The notes under the pieces were generated by a model. It was not told where the DNA came from, did no database searches, and saw nothing but the letters and a program-made list of their open reading frames with translations. Below are positions 60,886 to 64,000 of a stretch of DNA of 64,000 nt, in pieces. This DNA is from Prostheceraeus crozeri. Taxonomy: Eukaryota > Platyhelminthes > Polycladida > Euryleptidae. Position 1 is the first letter of the stretch, and the number at the start of each line of letters is the position of its first letter. The stretch is from contig CAJQUW010009247.1 of assembly GCA_907163375.1 (NCBI GenBank), forward strand, positions 248,001-312,000, read 5' to 3'. A program made the position numbers and the translations under genes.

Positions 60886-61534
60886 TAGAGCAATTTTTCA
60901 TGACCTAAAAGTCGAAAAAATGTGACCTTGAAAGCTTAAAATATAACCAAATACGACCTAAAATCTCAAAATGTAACCAAAATATAACCTAAAAATCGTA
61001 AATTGTAGTTCGGCAAGATTTAAAAATCTTAAATTTAGCCAAAATTATGCTTCCATTCCCAGGCAAAGGAGTTAAAAAGTTCAAAGACAAATAAAACGAT
61101 CTATTTCAAACTTTTGCCACAGTATACACATTTACGGTTGGTTGTACGCTACAAAGCAATAATGGACATGTAATTTACTTCATTTGATGTTAAAAAAAGT
61201 CTGTCTTTGCATGGCATCTTCTTCAACATGGAGAAGAACGCTTTACCGAAGCAGTTATTGGCTGGCAAGGAAAGGCAGACAACAGACGAGCCAATCCTGG
61301 CGCCGCCGGTAACATTCATATCTGTAGGCAATGCATGCAGTGGAACTGTCCTCAGACTGCATCGTGCTGCTGAGAAGACCAATATTGCGTCATTCTGCAA
61401 GCTTCTGCCATTTCTATCCCTCTTCCCGGCAACTCCAACAGTCTAAAACTACAGCAAAATGATCAAAATATGACTAAATTTGATGAGATACAGAAAATAT
61501 GACAAAACATGACATGTCATAAAAAATTGCCTTA
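60886..61534 (-). mobile_element. Internally deleted hAT element (family H2) with transposase C-terminal remnant
   Basis: The left end is TAGAGCAATTTTTCATGAC; the right end read inward is TAAGGCAATTTTTTATGACA. The flanks TTAATTAC (60878-60885) and TTAATGAC (61535-61542) match at seven of eight positions, a clear hAT-type duplication. On the minus strand it keeps a piece of the dimerization domain. A(A/T)AACCAAA-type repeats fill the subterminal zone. Confidence 0.78.
61149..61400 (-). pseudogene. hAT transposase dimerization-domain fragment
   Basis: The minus-strand frame contains VVCLSLPANNCFGKAFFSML, then KKMPCKDRLFLTSNEV. This fits the pattern of hAT C-termini (L-S-x-P-x-S-N-A-x-x-E-R-x-F-S-x-x-K-K-x-x-x-x-x-R), with the usual E-R before F-S replaced. 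Only this end of the transposase is present. Confidence 0.55.
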
Positions 61535-63323
61535 TTAATGACCACTTCATCCCAGAATACAGACCACGCTTGTAGCTTTGATATAAGATTGCAGCTTTTT
61601 TATTCCCTCCAAGTGCTTTGGACTCACATCTCTATTGAAATTCAAACTGAAGTTTCAGTGCTGTAATATCGAGACTTGTGGCTTCTATAGGAGCCTTTAT
61701 TACGACTGCAATCACATCTCCATTAATGCTTAAATTGATATAAAGATTTTAACTCTAGGCTCTTGAAAACCTTATGTGCCTGTCAATTTCCAAGGGGAAA
61801 TTAATTTCTGATTTACATTTTCAGGTCAGCAACTAGACAGGGGGAGAATATTACACCAAGAACGCCGACACTTCATTTAGATTTTGACAATTTCCTAAAA
61901 AAAATTGTGGTGGTAGGACTCCCGGTACACATCTACGTATTCTAGCGCATTATCAACGAGGAGAGTAAGGCAATTTAAAATGCGCGGTAATGAACAGAGG
62001 GGACCGTAAAGTCATTGCAATTACATCTCAATTACATGGCTAAAAATGTAGTTGACTACAATTGCAAATTACTAATCAGAAGATGCAATTGTTTACAATT
62101 ACTAATTGCAGTAATTGTATTTGCAATTACGAAATTGTAATCACAAGTGCAATCACAACACAAGCCTGCATGCTGACAACGGTTATGGAAAGTTAATTGC
62201 TCATTCTAGTTAAAGAAATCAGGTATTAATTACACATCTAGTTGCAGTGAATTTAAATGATAATTCACGAGCACTTTCGCAAGTCACCGCCTGAATAAAT
62301 ATGCCTGGTCGGTAGCTTGTAAAGTTGCTCGCGAATGCAAAATTTTCAAAAATTCATTGCATCAAGATATAGGAATTCTCCACCCAAATGACTCTTTATT
62401 CAATGCCCTTTATTCAAAATATGTGTTTAAATGTATTCACTATTCAAGTACTTAAAACCACTCTTTGCGATATAATTTATGTAATTTTGTTCAAAGTGGA
62501 GAATGTAGCATTGTACCAATATACAATTTGTAGAATTACAATGATCCGACTTAGGAGCTTTTTTGAAGAATACATTATGAAAACGTATGAGCAAAGCATT
62601 CAATTATCACGTATCTATCAGGCACTTTTTCGTTGTATGATAAGGTGATTAATGATTATTTTATGAAGTGCATGTATGCAAAGCTTATCAAAAATTTACT
62701 ACTTACCCCTACTTGATTGATGCTACCAAAAAAGGCTGTTTTAATTGAGTGCTGTGGCCAATAATTACAATTTATTAATTGATTGATATCTTAACTTGAA
62801 TCAAGAACAATGAATAATGACTGCTCCAGTTACAGAAGTTAATGAGTCAGTGTAAAAAAGCAAAGATGGAATAATGATAGAAGCGAGATATCATCAAATG
62901 ATTGTCCTTCGAAGCTCCATTAAAACCATCATTGTACATAAGAAAGGCACATAAACTTTCGAAAAAATCTAGGTCAGAACCTAATAGGTTTGCCAACAAT
63001 GACAAGCTCTTCCTGCTCAATTGTGCATTGCTTGCATGCCAAAAACGATCGGGCATTACAACCCATCAAGTCCACCAGAAGCTTTCTTGTTATTGTAGTT
63101 CTGACTTCAGAAATGCGGGATCTAGTTTACATGGATATTTGCCCACCAATGCCTGAAAATCTTTCGACTCCTTCCCCCATTCTTCAAAAACAGACACCGC
63201 CATGGATAGGCATCTCCACCCGAGTTCTGCATATTTCGAGCCGTTGGAGGAGTGCTTGCGACTTTCAGCGATGTCAAGAAAAAATCTTAAGGTTGTACTC
63301 GCGACGGATTGATTAGTAATGAT
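61535..63323. other. Gap between two H2 elements
   Basis: 62010-62160 is rich in GCAATTAC / GTAATTGC motifs. Overlapping open frames at 62902-63316 have no recognisable family signal. Nothing else to name. Confidence 0.4.
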
Positions 63324-64000
63324 TAGGGCAATTTTTTATGGCATGTCATATTTTTGCATATTATATTTTTGAAGAGGATTTTTAGTTTGAAAGTTTTGTT
63401 CTGATTGCATTGTATATTTTTGTCATGTTTGTTATGTTTGTTATGTTTGTTAGGTCATATTTGGTCATAGTTCCAAATTTTCCTATTTTCGTATATGAAT
63501 TACTAGTCCTACAACATTGATAATGACAGCTGATGAATGACTTCAGTGTAGAAATAAATTCATGCCATTTCAAATTATTATTATTATTATACAAAGCTTG
63601 ATTCTTTGTTTTTTCTAAAAATCTACATTGCTCCACGCAACGCCCTGAGCGATGGTGTGTGACATTATGGCTTCAATATACTCACTGTCACACAAACACG
63701 ACCTTACTGCAGCAGTCACTTAAATCTAAAACGATCATACGCTAACATCCTAGATTTGATATCCAGTGCAAAGTTTACTATGCTTGAAGCACAAGAAGTA
63801 AGTTGTTGAAACTACAAGAAGTTTCATCCAATGACATCGTCGGCATTCGCGGTTGTATACAGAAACGCTTGCAAAAAGCAGGTATTTTGCATGCATCATC
63901 AACATGGAAAGGAAGCCGTAAGCCGATTTTTCTACGCTGTGTTACGGAACTCAACAACGTCAGAGATTGAACGATTATTCTCCATGTTAGGAAAGCTATT
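63324..64000 (+). mobile_element. hAT element (family H2), left end and transposase C-terminal part, cut by window edge
   Basis: It starts TAGGGCAATTTTTTATGGCA, matching the right end of 60886-61534 in reverse. A (TTTGTTATG)n-like short repeat lies at 63420-63450. From about 63838 the plus strand encodes SAFAVVYRNACKKQVFC, then GKEAVSRFFYAVLRNSTTSE and IERLFSMLGKL up to the edge: the E-R-L-F-S-x-x-G-K core of the hAT dimerization domain. It lies only about 0.5 kb from the element end, so the N-terminal and catalytic parts are missing. Confidence 0.65.

Noticed and set aside
62902-63316. Overlapping 84- and 108-codon plus-strand frames
   Set aside because: No domain signal and no splice context next to the H2 element; not supported as genes.

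Overview
This is animal nuclear DNA, AT-rich and packed with repeats. GT-AG introns of 0.4 to 15.8 kb, laminin-G exons of neurexin-superfamily type, Pol III tRNA-like units and many hAT and Tc1/mariner relics suggest an invertebrate metazoan. The species cannot be fixed from the sequence.

One protein-coding gene on the minus strand explains most of the window. Nine coding exons (60173 down to 6181, 3,272 coding bases, about 1,090 residues) join in a continuous reading frame with matching splice phases at all eight junctions. The product is predicted to be secreted or extracellular: a signal peptide, an N-terminal laminin-G-like sheet domain, a Cys-rich EGF-like stretch, two jellyroll domains sharing a VDLG / C / C / G-L / W-L-x-P signature, and then two more typical LamG domains. 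This most resembles axotactin-like members of the neurexin superfamily. Exon 9 ends at a perfect GTAAGT donor that also contains an in-frame TAA, so whether the gene continues past 6181 is open.

Left of the gene: a 70-bp tandem satellite (191-1245), a possible terminal exon of a plus-strand gene (1594-1813), and a long-TIR element split by a hAT element (3704-5170). Right of the gene: its upstream region (from 60174), then two related hAT derivatives that keep C-terminal dimerization-domain fragments (60886-61534 and 63324 to the edge).

The introns are a layered archive of DNA transposons and SINEs. They hold three copies of a hAT element with a BED-finger-like exon, four copies of a long-TIR MITE, a TA-flanked mariner-type element with a SINE inside it, a SINE split by a hAT element, a near-perfect 95-bp-arm palindrome with 8-bp direct repeats, two foldback elements, a two-copy 465-bp repeat, a duplicated tRNA-Tyr-like unit, a 30-bp minisatellite with a 90-bp higher-order pattern, and a 0.8-kb GA-rich array. 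The strongest items for follow-up are the laminin-G gene architecture and the nested transposon insertions with their target-site evidence. I did not find a convincing new multi-gene system.
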